This document shows, piece by piece, positions 8,541 to 17,132 of a stretch of DNA of 56,132 bases. Made by a program: the position numbers and the translations under genes. Numbering within the stretch: position 1 is the stretch's first letter; each line of letters opens with the position of its first letter. Under the pieces are notes generated by a model, which saw only the letters and a list, made by a program, of their open reading frames with translations, was not told where the DNA came from and made no database searches. This DNA comes from Nocardiopsis halotolerans DSM 44410 (GTDB lineage: Bacteria; Actinomycetota; Actinomycetes; Streptosporangiales; Streptosporangiaceae), in contig NZ_ANAX01000207.1 of NCBI RefSeq assembly GCF_000341065.1, positions 16,584 through 72,715 on the forward strand. The letters are read 5' to 3'.

Positions 8541-8570
8541 CTGCGCCCCTTGCACCTGCGAGGGGCGCAG
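8541..8570 (+). terminator. Hairpin between aceB and glcD
   Basis: Perfect 10-bp stem CTGCGCCCCT (8541-8550) / AGGGGCGCAG (8561-8570) with a 10-base loop, 38 bases after the aceB stop. It may end the aceB transcript or act as a partial stop within a longer transcript. If glcD starts at the operator just upstream, the hairpin would lie in the glc leader. Confidence 0.6.
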
Positions 8571-8643
8571 TCGTACGGTCACCTTGCGAGGCCACGTCCG
8601 GCGGAGGCAGCCGTGTCGACGCCGGTGGAACCGGGAGGCGCCC

Positions 8644-10125
8644 ATGTCCGAGACCGAAGCGCCGAGGACGGCGGTGGCGGCACTCGTACCGCGACTGCGC
8701 GAGATCTGCGGCGAGGACGGCGTCCTCACCGACACCTCCCGGCGCCGCACCTACGAGAGCGACGGCCTCCCCCACCACCACGCCCTTCCCGGCGTCGTCG
8801 TGCTGCCGACCACCGCAGACCAGGTCGCCGCCGTCGTGCGCCTGTGCGCCGGGAACGGCGTCCCCTTCGTCCCGCGCGGCGCGGGTACCGGCCTGTCCGC
8901 GGGAGCGCTCCCCCACGCCGAGGGCGTCCTGCTCGTCACCTCGCGCATGCGCCGCGTCATCGAGATCGACGTCGAGAACGAGTGCGCGGTCGTCGAACCC
9001 GGCGTGGCCAACCTGGACGTCACCCGCGCCGCCGCCCCGTACGGCTACTACTACGCCCCCGACCCCTCCAGCCAGCAGGTGTGCTCCGTCGGCGGCAACG
9101 TCGCCGAGAACTCGGGCGGCGCCCACTGCCTCAAGTACGGGTTCACCGTCAACCACGTGCGCGGCCTGGACATCGTCACCCCCTCCGGCGAGCAGGTACG
9201 CCTGGGCGGCAAGGGCCCCGGCGCGCACGGCTACGACCTCATCGGTGCGTTCATCGGTTCGGAGGGCACCCTGGGCGTGGCCACGCGCGTCACCGTCGGC
9301 CTCACCCGGTCGCCGGAGCGCACCGTCACCCTGCTCTCCGCGTTCACCTCGATGGACGCGGGCGGCCGCGCGGTCAGCTCCATCATCTCCGCCGGGGTGC
9401 TGCCCTCGGCCGTGGAGATGATGGACGCGCTGGCCATCGAGGCCGCCGAGAGGGCCGTGGCCTGCGACTACCCCGCGGGCGCCGCGGCCGTGCTGGTCGT
9501 GGAACTGGACGGCCCCGCCGTGGAGGTCGACGCCCAGCTCGCCGAGGTCACCCGGCTGTGCTCGGAGGCGGGTGCCTTCGAGACGCGCACCGCCAGCGGC
9601 GCCGACGAACGCGCCCGGATCTGGAAGGGCCGTAAGTCGGCCTTCGCCGCCGTCGGCCGGATCAGCCCCTCCTACATCGTCCAGGACGGCGTCGTCCCGC
9701 GCACGGCCCTGCCCGAGGTGCTGCGCCGCATCACCGAGCTGTCGGCCGCCACCGGCATCCGCGTCGCCAACGTCTTCCACGCCGGTGACGGCAACCTGCA
9801 CCCGCTCGTGCTGTTCGACGACGCGGAGCCGGGCGCGGCGGAGCGGGCCGAGGAGGTCTCCGGCGCGATCCTGGACCTGTGCATCGAGCACGGCGGATCC
9901 ATCACCGGCGAGCACGGGGTGGGCGTGGACAAGGCGTGCAAGATGCCGCGCATGTACGGTCCCGACGACCTGGCCACCTTCGACCTGTTCCGGCGGGCCC
10001 TGGACCCGGACGGGATCGCCAACCCGGACAAACTGCTGCCCACTCCGCGCCTGTGCGGCGAGCGGCCGGGGGTACGCAAGGGTGTGCACCCGCTGGTGGA
10101 GGCGGGAAGGGCCGAGCAGTTCTGA
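8644..10125 (+). CDS. glcD: Glycolate oxidase, FAD subunit GlcD
   Basis: FAD-linked alpha-hydroxy acid dehydrogenase that oxidises glycolate to glyoxylate. It has 493 residues, the family length. FAD-binding motifs (PCMH/VAO type) are VPFVPRGAGTGLSAGALP (about 72) and VGGNVAENSGGAHCLKYGFT (about 150); the C-terminal FAD-oxidase domain ends with NVFHAGDGNLHPLV and GSITGEHGVGVDK. The ATG at 8644 follows GGGAGG. It is first of three tightly spaced genes with glcE and glcF. D-lactate dehydrogenases share these motifs, but the GlcE- and GlcF-like partners favour glycolate. Confidence 0.93.
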   Translation: MSETEAPRTAVAALVPRLREICGEDGVLTDTSRRRTYESDGLPHHHALPGVVVLPTTADQVAAVVRLCAGNGVPFVPRGAGTGLSAGALPHAEGVLLVTSRMRRVIEIDVENECAVVEPGVANLDVTRAAAPYGYYYAPDPSSQQVCSVGGNVAENSGGAHCLKYGFTVNHVRGLDIVTPSGEQVRLGGKGPGAHGYDLIGAFIGSEGTLGVATRVTVGLTRSPERTVTLLSAFTSMDAGGRAVSSIISAGVLPSAVEMMDALAIEAAERAVACDYPAGAAAVLVVELDGPAVEVDAQLAEVTRLCSEAGAFETRTASGADERARIWKGRKSAFAAVGRISPSYIVQDGVVPRTALPEVLRRITELSAATGIRVANVFHAGDGNLHPLVLFDDAEPGAAERAEEVSGAILDLCIEHGGSITGEHGVGVDKACKMPRMYGPDDLATFDLFRRALDPDGIANPDKLLPTPRLCGERPGVRKGVHPLVEAGRAEQF

Positions 10126-10168
10126 GGCGGCGGAACACCGCGTCAGGACACGAACGTAGGGAGACCGC

Positions 10169-11386
10169 GTGACACTCGTCGAGGGGTTGGACGCCGAGGG
10201 CTGCGCCCTGCGGGAGGGGACCGGCGCCGACGCGGTGGGCGGGCTCGTCCCCGCGCGCGTGGCGCTTCCCTCCGACACACGGGCCCTGGGCCGGGTCATG
10301 TCGGCCGCCGCCGGGGAGGGGCTGACCGTCGTCGCGCGTGGCGGGGGCACGGCCATGGACTGGGGCGGCCTCCCTCGCGGCCTGGACCTGCTCGTGGACA
10401 CCACGGGCCTGTCGTGGATCGAGCACATCGCGGGCGACCTGGTGGTGGAGGTGGGCGCGGGCACCCCCGTGGCCGAACTGTTCGAGGTGCTGGCCGCCGC
10501 GGGACAGCGGCTGTCGGTGGATCCCGTGCGCGCGGGCGGCACCGTGGGCGGGATGGTGGCCACGGGCGTGAGCGGCCCGCGCCGTCTGCTCAACGGGGCG
10601 CTGCGCGACCTGGTCATCGGCATGACGGTGGTGCGCGCGGACGGCGTGGTGGCGCGCAGTGGCGGCCGGGTGGTCAAGAACGTGGCCGGATACGACCTGG
10701 CCAAGCTGCACACCGGTGGCCTGGGCACCCTCGGCGTGGTCGCCTCGGTGGCCTTCCGCCTGCACCCGGTGCCCCGCGCCCTGCGCGTGGTGACCCGCCC
10801 GGTGCCCTCCGGGGCACACGCCGAACGCATGCTGACGGTGCTGCGGCGGAGCACGGTGACGCCCTCGGCGGTCGAACTGGACTGGCCGCCGGAGGGCCCG
10901 GGGAGCCTGCGGGTGGTGTTGGAGGGAACTCCTGAGGGCGTCGAGGCGCGGGTGACCGAGGTCGTCGAAGCCCTGGGCGGGGAGTCCGCGGTGGCCGACA
11001 CCCTGCCCGAGGGATGGGGCCTGCTGCCCGTGGAGGGCACGCTCGCCCTGGTGTCCGTGCCGCCCGCCGAGAGCGTCCGGGCCGCGACACGGGTGGGCGA
11101 ACTCGCGGCTGACGCGGACGTCCGCGTCAGCGGCTCGGCCCGGTCGGGGACGCTGTACGCGTCCTTCCCCCCGGGAACCGGCGCCGTCGGGGTGGAGACC
11201 GTGCTCGGCGGCGTGCGGTCGACGCCCGGCTGGTCGGCCACCCTGCTGCGCGCGGAGCCGCACGTCCACGCCGCCGGTACGGACCTGTGGGGCGAGGTCC
11301 CCGGCCTCCCGCTGATGCGGGCGGTCAAGGACTCCCTCGACCCCGACCACCGCCTGGCCCCCGGGCGTTTCGCGGGCGGCATCTGA
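10169..11386 (+). CDS. glcE: Glycolate oxidase, FAD-binding subunit GlcE
   Basis: Second flavin subunit of the GlcDEF complex. It has 405 residues with an N-terminal FAD_binding_4 region: VVARGGGTAMDWGG near residue 53 and AGGTVGGMVATGVSGPRR near 125, then VVKNVAGYDLAKLHTGGLGTLG near 168. The C-terminal half is the less conserved substrate-domain remnant typical of GlcE and ends with DLWGEVPGLPLMRAVKDSLDP. The start is the GTG at 10169 after AGGGAGA. It begins 43 bases after glcD. It is shorter than GlcD, as expected for the non-catalytic partner. Confidence 0.9.
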   Translation: MTLVEGLDAEGCALREGTGADAVGGLVPARVALPSDTRALGRVMSAAAGEGLTVVARGGGTAMDWGGLPRGLDLLVDTTGLSWIEHIAGDLVVEVGAGTPVAELFEVLAAAGQRLSVDPVRAGGTVGGMVATGVSGPRRLLNGALRDLVIGMTVVRADGVVARSGGRVVKNVAGYDLAKLHTGGLGTLGVVASVAFRLHPVPRALRVVTRPVPSGAHAERMLTVLRRSTVTPSAVELDWPPEGPGSLRVVLEGTPEGVEARVTEVVEALGGESAVADTLPEGWGLLPVEGTLALVSVPPAESVRAATRVGELAADADVRVSGSARSGTLYASFPPGTGAVGVETVLGGVRSTPGWSATLLRAEPHVHAAGTDLWGEVPGLPLMRAVKDSLDPDHRLAPGRFAGGI

Positions 11387-11405
11387 CACTACCCAGGGAG
11401 GGCCC

Positions 11406-12815
11406 GTGACCGACCCCGAGTCTTCGCACCAGACCGTGGGCGAGGCCGTGAACGAGACCGCCGGCGAGCGCGACCGGTCGTTCTCCGACCTGCTCAACGA
11501 CTGCGTCCACTGCGGGTTCTGCCTGCCCACCTGCCCCACGCACGTGCTGTGGGGGCAGGAGATGGACTCACCGCGCGGACGCATCCACCTCATGGCGCAG
11601 ACGCACACCGACGACGTGCTGACCGAGGCGGCCGTCGGGCACTTCGACAACTGCCTGGGGTGCCTGGCGTGCGTGTCCGCGTGCCCGTCGGGGGTGGCCT
11701 ACGACGCGCTCATCGACCACACCCGGCACCGGGTGGAGTCCGAGCACGAGCGCCCCCGGAGCGAGCGGGCGCTGCGCGGGGCGATCTTCGCGCTGTTCCC
11801 GTATCGGCGCAGGCTGCGACTGCTGCGCGGGCCGCTACGCGCCTACCAGGCGAGCGGGGTCTCCTCCCTGGTTCGGCGCACGGGGCTGCTGGAGCGCCTC
11901 TCCCCGGCCATGGCCACCATGGAGCGGATCGCGCCGCCGCTGTCGTCTCCCCCTCCCGAGCTGCCGGAGCTGGTGCCCGCCGTCGGGCGGACGCGGGCCA
12001 GGGTGGGCATGCTGGTGGGCTGTGTGCAGGGGGCGTTCTTCCCGGAGGTGAACACCGCCACCGCCCGGGTGCTGGCCATGGAGGGCTGCGACGTGGTGAT
12101 CCCCCGTTCGCAGGGCTGCTGCGGAGCGCTGTCCGGGCACGCCGGGCGGGTCGAGGAGTCGGCCGACCTCGCCCGCGGTCTGATCGAGGTGTTCGAGCGC
12201 GAGCGGGTGGACCGGATCGTGGTCAACTCGGCCGGGTGCGGCTCCAGCATGAAGCACTTCGGGCGCACCCTCGCCGAGGCGGGCGCGGACCGGTCCTGGG
12301 TGCGCCGGGGGCGGGCCCTGTCCGAGCGGGTCGTGGACCTCACCGAGTTCCTGGTGGAGCTGGGGCCGCGCGCCGAGCGCCATCCCCTCCCCCTGCACGT
12401 GGCCTACCACGACGCGTGCCACCTCTCCCACGGCCAGGGCGTCACCCGACCGCCCCGCGCCCTGCTCTCGGATGTGCCGGAGCTGCGCGTGTCCGACCTG
12501 CCCGACAAGGAGATCTGCTGCGGATCGGCGGGGGTGTACAACCTGCTCAAGCCCGAGGCCGCCCGTGAACTCGGTGACCGCAAGGGCCGTGACGTGGCCT
12601 CCACCGGCGCCGACGTGCTGGTGTCGGGCAACCCCGGGTGCTCGCTACAGATCGCCGCGGCCATGGAGCGCGCGGGCGCGCCGATCGCGGTGACGCACAC
12701 GGCCCGGGTGCTGGACGCCTCGATGCGCGGACTGACCGTGGAACAGCTGTTGGGGAGCCGCCGGGCCGCTCCGCCGACGGTCAGATCAGCGAGGTCTCGC
12801 CCTCGGCCACGATGA
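11406..12815 (+). CDS. glcF: Glycolate oxidase, iron-sulfur subunit GlcF
   Basis: Carries electrons from the flavin subunits toward the membrane quinone pool. It has 469 residues with two 4Fe-4S motifs, CVHCGFCLPTCP (about residue 37) and CLGCLACVSACP (about 83). Two CCG domains follow: GCCGALSGHAGR near 240 and CCGSAGVYN near 375. The start is the GTG at 11406 after GGGAGGG. The last 35 bases overlap the end of the convergent dapF, and I see no hairpin there, so the two transcripts would run into each other. Confidence 0.93.
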   Translation: MTDPESSHQTVGEAVNETAGERDRSFSDLLNDCVHCGFCLPTCPTHVLWGQEMDSPRGRIHLMAQTHTDDVLTEAAVGHFDNCLGCLACVSACPSGVAYDALIDHTRHRVESEHERPRSERALRGAIFALFPYRRRLRLLRGPLRAYQASGVSSLVRRTGLLERLSPAMATMERIAPPLSSPPPELPELVPAVGRTRARVGMLVGCVQGAFFPEVNTATARVLAMEGCDVVIPRSQGCCGALSGHAGRVEESADLARGLIEVFERERVDRIVVNSAGCGSSMKHFGRTLAEAGADRSWVRRGRALSERVVDLTEFLVELGPRAERHPLPLHVAYHDACHLSHGQGVTRPPRALLSDVPELRVSDLPDKEICCGSAGVYNLLKPEAARELGDRKGRDVASTGADVLVSGNPGCSLQIAAAMERAGAPIAVTHTARVLDASMRGLTVEQLLGSRRAAPPTVRSARSRPRPR

Positions 12816-13596
12816 CGGCGGGGCCGCGCAGCTTCGCGCCGTCCCGGTCCAGGAGCACGGTGCACTCGCCCCCGAGTACCCGCACACGCCAGGTCGCGGC
12901 CTCGCCCACGGGGGTGGCGGCCGTGGCGGCGGCGACGATTCCGGTACCGCAGGAGCGGGTCTCGCCGGAACCCCGCTCGTACACGCGCATCTCCAGCACG
13001 CCCGGAGCGATCTCGCGGTACACCTCGACGTTGGCGCCCTCGGGGAAGGCCTCGCCGTCCAGCGCGGGCGCCCGGGACAGGTCCACCTCCGCGACGGGTC
13101 CGTCCACCGCGCAGGCCAGGTGCGGGTTGCCCACGGAGATCTGCGCGCCCTCCACCGTCTGGCGGGCGAGCTCGGCGGAGGAGGTTCCCTGCATCTCCAC
13201 GAAGCCCATGTCTATGGTGATCTGCCCGTCGGCCTCGATCCGCACGTCCTTGGCGCCGTCGCGGGTGCCCACCGCGAAGCGGTCGCCGTCGACGAGGCCC
13301 GCGTGCCGCAGGTAGTGGGCGAACACCCGCACACCGTTGCCGCACATCTCGGCGACGCTGCCGTCGGCGTTGCGGTAGTCCATGAACCACTCGGTGCTCT
13401 CGGCCGTGCGCGCCGCCGGGGCGAGGGTCCCGCCGAAGGCGCGCGTGCGCACCACCCGCAGGACGCCGTCACCGCCGATCCCGGCCCTGCGGTCGCACAG
13501 CAGGCGGACGGTCTCCTCCGTGAGGTCGGTCTCCCCGTCGGGGTCGGGGAGGATCACGAAGTCGTTCTCTGTTCCGTGGCCCTTGGCGAATCGCAT
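12781..13596 (-). CDS. dapF: Diaminopimelate epimerase
   Basis: Interconverts LL- and meso-diaminopimelate for lysine and peptidoglycan. About 271 residues. The start MRFAKGHGTENDF is typical. Both catalytic cysteines are present: in ADGSVAEMCGNGVR and in GSGETRSCGTGIVAAA. I placed the start at the ATG at 13596, not at the upstream starts at 13605 or 13623, because the family begins there and a TAGGAT hexamer lies seven bases upstream, pointing to a leaderless mRNA. It diverges from miaA and overlaps the end of glcF by 35 bases. Confidence 0.93.
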   Translation of the reverse strand: MRFAKGHGTENDFVILPDPDGETDLTEETVRLLCDRRAGIGGDGVLRVVRTRAFGGTLAPAARTAESTEWFMDYRNADGSVAEMCGNGVRVFAHYLRHAGLVDGDRFAVGTRDGAKDVRIEADGQITIDMGFVEMQGTSSAELARQTVEGAQISVGNPHLACAVDGPVAEVDLSRAPALDGEAFPEGANVEVYREIAPGVLEMRVYERGSGETRSCGTGIVAAATAATPVGEAATWRVRVLGGECTVLLDRDGAKLRGPAVIVAEGETSLI

Positions 13597-13603
13597 GCCG
13601 ACC

Positions 13604-13609
13604 ATCCTA
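13604..13609 (-). promoter_or_regulatory. -10 element of dapF (leaderless)
   Basis: Read leftward, TAGGAT ends seven bases before the dapF ATG at 13596, so the predicted first base is the start codon itself. No Shine-Dalgarno and no clear -35 are visible. Confidence 0.5.
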
Positions 13610-13675
13610 GGTGGGAACGACAACCCTCCCCGCCCCGTCGCCTCCGCGTACGGACCGGGCGGGCCGGAGGCTGGT

Positions 13676-13681
13676 TAGGCT
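13676..13681 (+). promoter_or_regulatory. -10 element of miaA (leaderless)
   Basis: TAGGCT ends six bases before the miaA ATG at 13688. The intervening GGGGGA is too close to the ATG to work as a normal ribosome site. It is divergent from the dapF element 66 bases away. Confidence 0.5.
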
Positions 13682-13687
13682 GGGGGA

Positions 13688-14683
13688 ATGATCAAGGTGA
13701 TCGCGGTCGTCGGCCCGACCGCTGTGGGCAAGTCGGACCTGGCCGTCGAGATGGCCCTGCGGCTGGAGGAGCGCACGGGACGCCGGGGCGAGGTGATCAA
13801 CGCCGACTCCATGCAGCTCTACCGCGGCATGGACATCGGTACCGCCAAGCTCACCGAGGACGAGAGACGCGGGGTCCCCCACCACCTGCTCGACGTCTGG
13901 GACGTCGACGAACCCGCGGACGTCGCCAGCTACCAGGGCATGGCCCGCGACCGCGTCGAGGAGTGCGCCGACCGCGACGTCATCCCCGTGCTGGTCGGCG
14001 GCTCGGGCCTGTACGTACGGGCCGTCCTGGACCACCTGGACTTCCCCGGGACCGACCCCGAGGTCCGCGCCCGCCTGGAGTCCGAACTCGGCGACGTCGG
14101 CCCGGGCGTCCTGCACGCCCGCCTGGCCGAGGCCGACCCCGCGGCGGCCCGTGCGATCCTGCCCGGCAACGGGCGGCGGATCGTACGCGCCCTGGAGGTC
14201 ATCGAGCTGACCGGGCGGCCGTTCACCGCGAACCTGCCGGACCACACCCCCTTCTACCCGTGCACGCAGATCGGGCTGAGCGCTCCCCGCCCCGAACTGG
14301 ACGAGCGCATCAACACCCGTGTGGACCGCATGTGGGACGAGGGACTGCTGGAGGAGGTCCGCCAGCTGGACAAACAGGGCCTACGCGAGGGTCGGACCGC
14401 CTCGCGCGCGCTCGGGTACGCGCAGGCGCTCTCCCAGCTGGACGGCGAGCTGTCCGAGCAGGAGGCGAAGGCGGCCACCGCCCAGGCCACCCGCCGGTTC
14501 GCACGCCGCCAGGAGTCGTGGTTCCGCCGCGATCCGCGCGTGCGCTGGCTCCCCCACGACTCCCCCGAACTCGTGGAGCGCGCCCTGACCCAGGTGGAAC
14601 GGGCGCTGTCGGGGGTCTCCGACGAGCCCGGCGAGGCACTGGTGGACGTGTCCACCTGGATGCCCCGGCGCACCGCCGAGTAG
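13688..14683 (+). CDS. miaA: tRNA dimethylallyltransferase
   Basis: Adds the isopentenyl group to A37 of tRNAs reading UNN codons, the step before MiaB. It has 331 residues. The P-loop GPTAVGKSDLA is at residues 9-19; NADSMQLYRGMDIGTAK (about 38-54), DVWDVDEPADVASYQ and VGGSGLYVRAVLDHL follow. ASRALGYAQALSQLDG, near residue 240, belongs to the family C-terminus. A strong terminator lies 37 bases after the stop. The partner gene miaB is 2.4 kb away on the other strand, beyond a TetR-P450 unit. Confidence 0.96.
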   Translation: MIKVIAVVGPTAVGKSDLAVEMALRLEERTGRRGEVINADSMQLYRGMDIGTAKLTEDERRGVPHHLLDVWDVDEPADVASYQGMARDRVEECADRDVIPVLVGGSGLYVRAVLDHLDFPGTDPEVRARLESELGDVGPGVLHARLAEADPAAARAILPGNGRRIVRALEVIELTGRPFTANLPDHTPFYPCTQIGLSAPRPELDERINTRVDRMWDEGLLEEVRQLDKQGLREGRTASRALGYAQALSQLDGELSEQEAKAATAQATRRFARRQESWFRRDPRVRWLPHDSPELVERALTQVERALSGVSDEPGEALVDVSTWMPRRTAE

Positions 14684-14720
14684 CCCGCGCTCCCTCCCCC
14701 ACCGGAGGGAGCACCCGCAC

Positions 14721-14760
14721 GACGGACGGCCGGACCCCGTCCGGGGTCCGGCCGTCCGTC
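14721..14760 (+). terminator. Strong hairpin terminator after miaA
   Basis: Perfect 18-bp stem (14721-14738 with 14743-14760) and a four-base loop GTCC, starting 37 bases after the miaA stop. It isolates miaA from the tetR promoter downstream. Confidence 0.8.
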
Positions 14761-14786
14761 GTCTCCCCTCCCGCCCGCGTGACCCC

Positions 14787-14815
14787 TTGCCTTCGGGCCC
14801 GGCTTCGCCTAGCTT
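14787..14815 (+). promoter_or_regulatory. Candidate promoter of the tetR-P450 unit
   Basis: TTGCCT (14787-14792), a 17-base spacer and TAGCTT (14810-14815). The predicted start at about 14822 is the first base of the palindrome next to it, so bound repressor would cover the start site. Confidence 0.55.
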
Positions 14816-14821
14816 GACTGT

Positions 14822-14846
14822 GTGACCAATTTAGAAATCTGGTCAC
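14822..14846. promoter_or_regulatory. Operator-like inverted repeat before tetR
   Basis: Perfect 7-bp arms GTGACCA (14822-14828) and TGGTCAC (14840-14846) flank an AT-rich 11-base centre that stands out in this GC-rich sequence. Position directly after the predicted -10 and before tetR fits autorepression. TetR-family sites are commonly palindromes of this size. Confidence 0.65.
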
Positions 14847-14870
14847 GGAGTCAGGAAAGGGGGCGCCGGT

Positions 14871-15689
14871 ATGGTCATCGCGTCAACACGCGTGGGCAGC
14901 CGCGCGTCGCACGCCCTCGACTCCCAGGAGCACACCGTGGTTCCCACCACCGACCCGTCCACCGAACCGGCCGTCACCGAGCGCGAGCTACGCGCCGACC
15001 GCGTCCTGGACGCGGCGGAGGAGTTGATGGTGGCCTGGGGCCCCCGCAAGGTCACCATCGACGACGTCGCCCGTCGGGCGAAGGTGGGCAAGGGCACCGT
15101 CTACCTGCACTTCGCCACCAAGGAGGCGCTGCTTCTCAGCGTGGTCATGCGGGCGCAGCTGGACATGATCGGCCGGGTCGTGGACGCCATGCGCGCCTCG
15201 CCCGAGAACGTCCGACCCAGCGAGGTCGCGCGCAACCTCTACCTGCGCCACTTCGACTCACCGGTCGTCCAGGCCATCCTCACCTCCGGCTCCGAGGCCC
15301 TGGACAACCTCTCGCGCAGCGCGGCGGCCCTGATCGGCGACGTCGTCGAGGAGCGAAAGAACGCCCTGCGGACCTACTGGGGCATCCTCGGCGAGCACGG
15401 GCTACTGCGCGACGACCTGTCCTTCGACGACCAGCTGTACGCCTACAACGCCATCGTCATCGGCCACATGGCCGGTGCCCCCCTGTTGGAGCGGCAGGGC
15501 CTGCACGTACCGGACCGCGGCACACGCGCCGACCTCATCGCGGGCAGCGTCCGACGGCTCCTGGAGCGGAACGCCCCACCGGAGAACCTGGGCGAGGCCC
15601 AGTCCCAGGTCGTGGAGCTCTTCTCCTTCCTGGAGGAGCGGCTGCGCGAGGAGATCGCACGGCAGAAACAGACGAAACGTTCCACCTGA
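14871..15689 (+). CDS. TetR/AcrR family transcriptional regulator
   Basis: A DNA-binding repressor family with a ligand-binding C-terminal domain. Helix-turn-helix residues about 43-90 include RADRVLDAAEELMVAWGPRK, the turn DDVARRAKVGKGTVYLHFATKEALL, and then an all-helical ligand domain. As given the protein has 272 residues with a 40-residue N-terminal extension. An in-frame GTG at 14937 has a better ribosome site (AGGAG, six-base spacing) and would give 250 residues, so the start is open. It lies 18 bases before the P450 gene in the same direction and presumably controls it and itself through the palindrome at 14822-14846. The ligand is unknown. Confidence 0.9.
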   Translation: MVIASTRVGSRASHALDSQEHTVVPTTDPSTEPAVTERELRADRVLDAAEELMVAWGPRKVTIDDVARRAKVGKGTVYLHFATKEALLLSVVMRAQLDMIGRVVDAMRASPENVRPSEVARNLYLRHFDSPVVQAILTSGSEALDNLSRSAAALIGDVVEERKNALRTYWGILGEHGLLRDDLSFDDQLYAYNAIVIGHMAGAPLLERQGLHVPDRGTRADLIAGSVRRLLERNAPPENLGEAQSQVVELFSFLEERLREEIARQKQTKRST

Positions 15690-15707
15690 ACCCTTCGAGG
15701 AGGGCCC

Positions 15708-16988
15708 ATGACAGCCACAACCCCGTCCGACGACGTGATCGACCTGAGGTCACCCGAGTTCGCCTCCGACCCCTACCCGGTGATCGAACGGGTCCGGGCC
15801 AGGGGCGGCTCGGCACCGGCCCTCTTCGTGGACGCCATGGACGCCGTCCTCGTCGTCGACGACGAGGACGTGCGCACCATCCTCGGCGACCGTCGGTTCG
15901 TCATCGATCCCGCGAACGTGCCGGGGAGGGGGACCCGCTCCGCACGAGCCGACGCCCTGAGGGGAATGGGGGTGCGCCCGGACCTGGTCACCTACATGAC
16001 CGAGTCCCTCCTGGACAGGGACGGCGCCGACCACACCCGGCTGCGCAAGCTGGTCTCGCGCACCTTCACCGTGCGCCGGGTCAACGAGCTGCGGCCCAAG
16101 GTCCAGCGCGTCACCGACGACCTGCTGTCCCGGCTGCCCGACCTCGCCGACGAGGACGGGGTCGTGGACCTCATGCCCCACTTCTCCTACCCGCTGCCGA
16201 TCGCGGTGATCTGCGACCTGGTCGGCGTCCCGGAGGAGGACCGTGCCCTCTGGCAGGCGTGGAGCGGTCAACTCGGCAGGTTCGACCCCACCCAGCCCGA
16301 ACTGATGAACGACACGCTCGGCGAGATGATCGACCACGTCAAGGGCATGATCGCCCGACGCCACGAGGAGCCGGGCGAGGACCTGCTCGGCGCCCTGGTC
16401 CGGACCCACGACGAGGACGGCGGACGCCTCAGCGAGAACGAACTGGTCACCCTGGTGTTCACGCTGGTCGTCGCCGGGCACGAGACCACCGCGCACCTGC
16501 TGGGGAACGGCGTCGAGACCCTGCTCAGGCACCCCGACCAGTGGACGGCCCTCCGCTCCCGGCCCGACCTGCTGCCGTCCGCCGTGCACGAGATGCTCCG
16601 TTACGGGGGCACCGCCGTGATCACCAACCTGCGGTACGCGGCCGAGGACGTCGAGCTTCGGTCCGGGCGCCTGGCCGCGGGTGAGCGGGCGATCGCGGTC
16701 ATCGCGGGCGCCAACCGCGACCCGCGCGTCCACCCGGACCCGAACCGGTTCGACATCACCCGGCACGAGGGCGAACCCGGTGAGGCGCACGTGGCGTTCG
16801 GCCACGGTGTCCACTACTGCCTGGGGGCGGCCCTGGCCCGCCAGGAGGGCGAGGTGGCCGTGGGGTCGCTGCTGGCCGCCTACCCCGACCTGTCCCTGGT
16901 CCCGGGGCGCGAACCCCGACGCGCGTCCTCCCCCGGCGCGCTGCGGATGGAGAGCCTGCCCGTACGGCTGTCGGCCTCCCGGTCCTGA
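15708..16988 (+). CDS. Cytochrome P450
   Basis: A 426-residue bacterial class I P450. The I-helix oxygen motif is AGHETT (256-261), the K-helix ExxR is Glu295/Arg298 in EMLR, and the heme loop FGHGVHYCLGAAL has the ligand Cys371. The overall pattern is near the CYP105/107 type seen in actinomycetes, but I cannot assign the family or substrate. The ATG at 15708 follows GAGGAGG. No ferredoxin, ferredoxin reductase or biosynthetic gene is adjacent, so electrons must come from elsewhere. A 15-bp hairpin follows after about 97 bases. Together with tetR it forms a two-gene unit between miaA and miaB. Confidence 0.95.
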   Translation: MTATTPSDDVIDLRSPEFASDPYPVIERVRARGGSAPALFVDAMDAVLVVDDEDVRTILGDRRFVIDPANVPGRGTRSARADALRGMGVRPDLVTYMTESLLDRDGADHTRLRKLVSRTFTVRRVNELRPKVQRVTDDLLSRLPDLADEDGVVDLMPHFSYPLPIAVICDLVGVPEEDRALWQAWSGQLGRFDPTQPELMNDTLGEMIDHVKGMIARRHEEPGEDLLGALVRTHDEDGGRLSENELVTLVFTLVVAGHETTAHLLGNGVETLLRHPDQWTALRSRPDLLPSAVHEMLRYGGTAVITNLRYAAEDVELRSGRLAAGERAIAVIAGANRDPRVHPDPNRFDITRHEGEPGEAHVAFGHGVHYCLGAALARQEGEVAVGSLLAAYPDLSLVPGREPRRASSPGALRMESLPVRLSASRS

Positions 16989-17085
16989 GACCACCCGCCG
17001 GGACCGGCGCCGACGGCGTCGCGTCCACCCGGTTCCGGCGGGTCAGAGGGACGGGGCCGGAACGGAGGACGGGCCGGAACGAAGA

Positions 17086-17119
17086 GCGGCCCCCGGCACC
17101 GCCTGGTGCCGGGGGCCGC
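17086..17119. terminator. Hairpin between P450 and miaB (serves both strands)
   Basis: Perfect 15-bp stem GCGGCCCCCGGCACC (17086-17100) with its complement at 17105-17119 and loop GCCT. It lies between the convergent ends of the P450 gene (16988) and miaB (17133), so it can stop both transcripts. Confidence 0.75.
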
Positions 17120-17132
17120 CGTGGTCAGGGGC

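Noticed and set aside
6565-11382. A 1,605-residue open frame opposite aceB and glcDEF
   Set aside because: It is the reverse-strand shadow of well-supported genes; its composition is low-complexity Arg/Pro/Gly and it has no family motif. Long antisense frames are common at this GC content.
14871-16988. A natural-product cluster around the P450
   Set aside because: No synthase, transferase, transporter or redox partner is adjacent; both sides are tRNA-modification genes.
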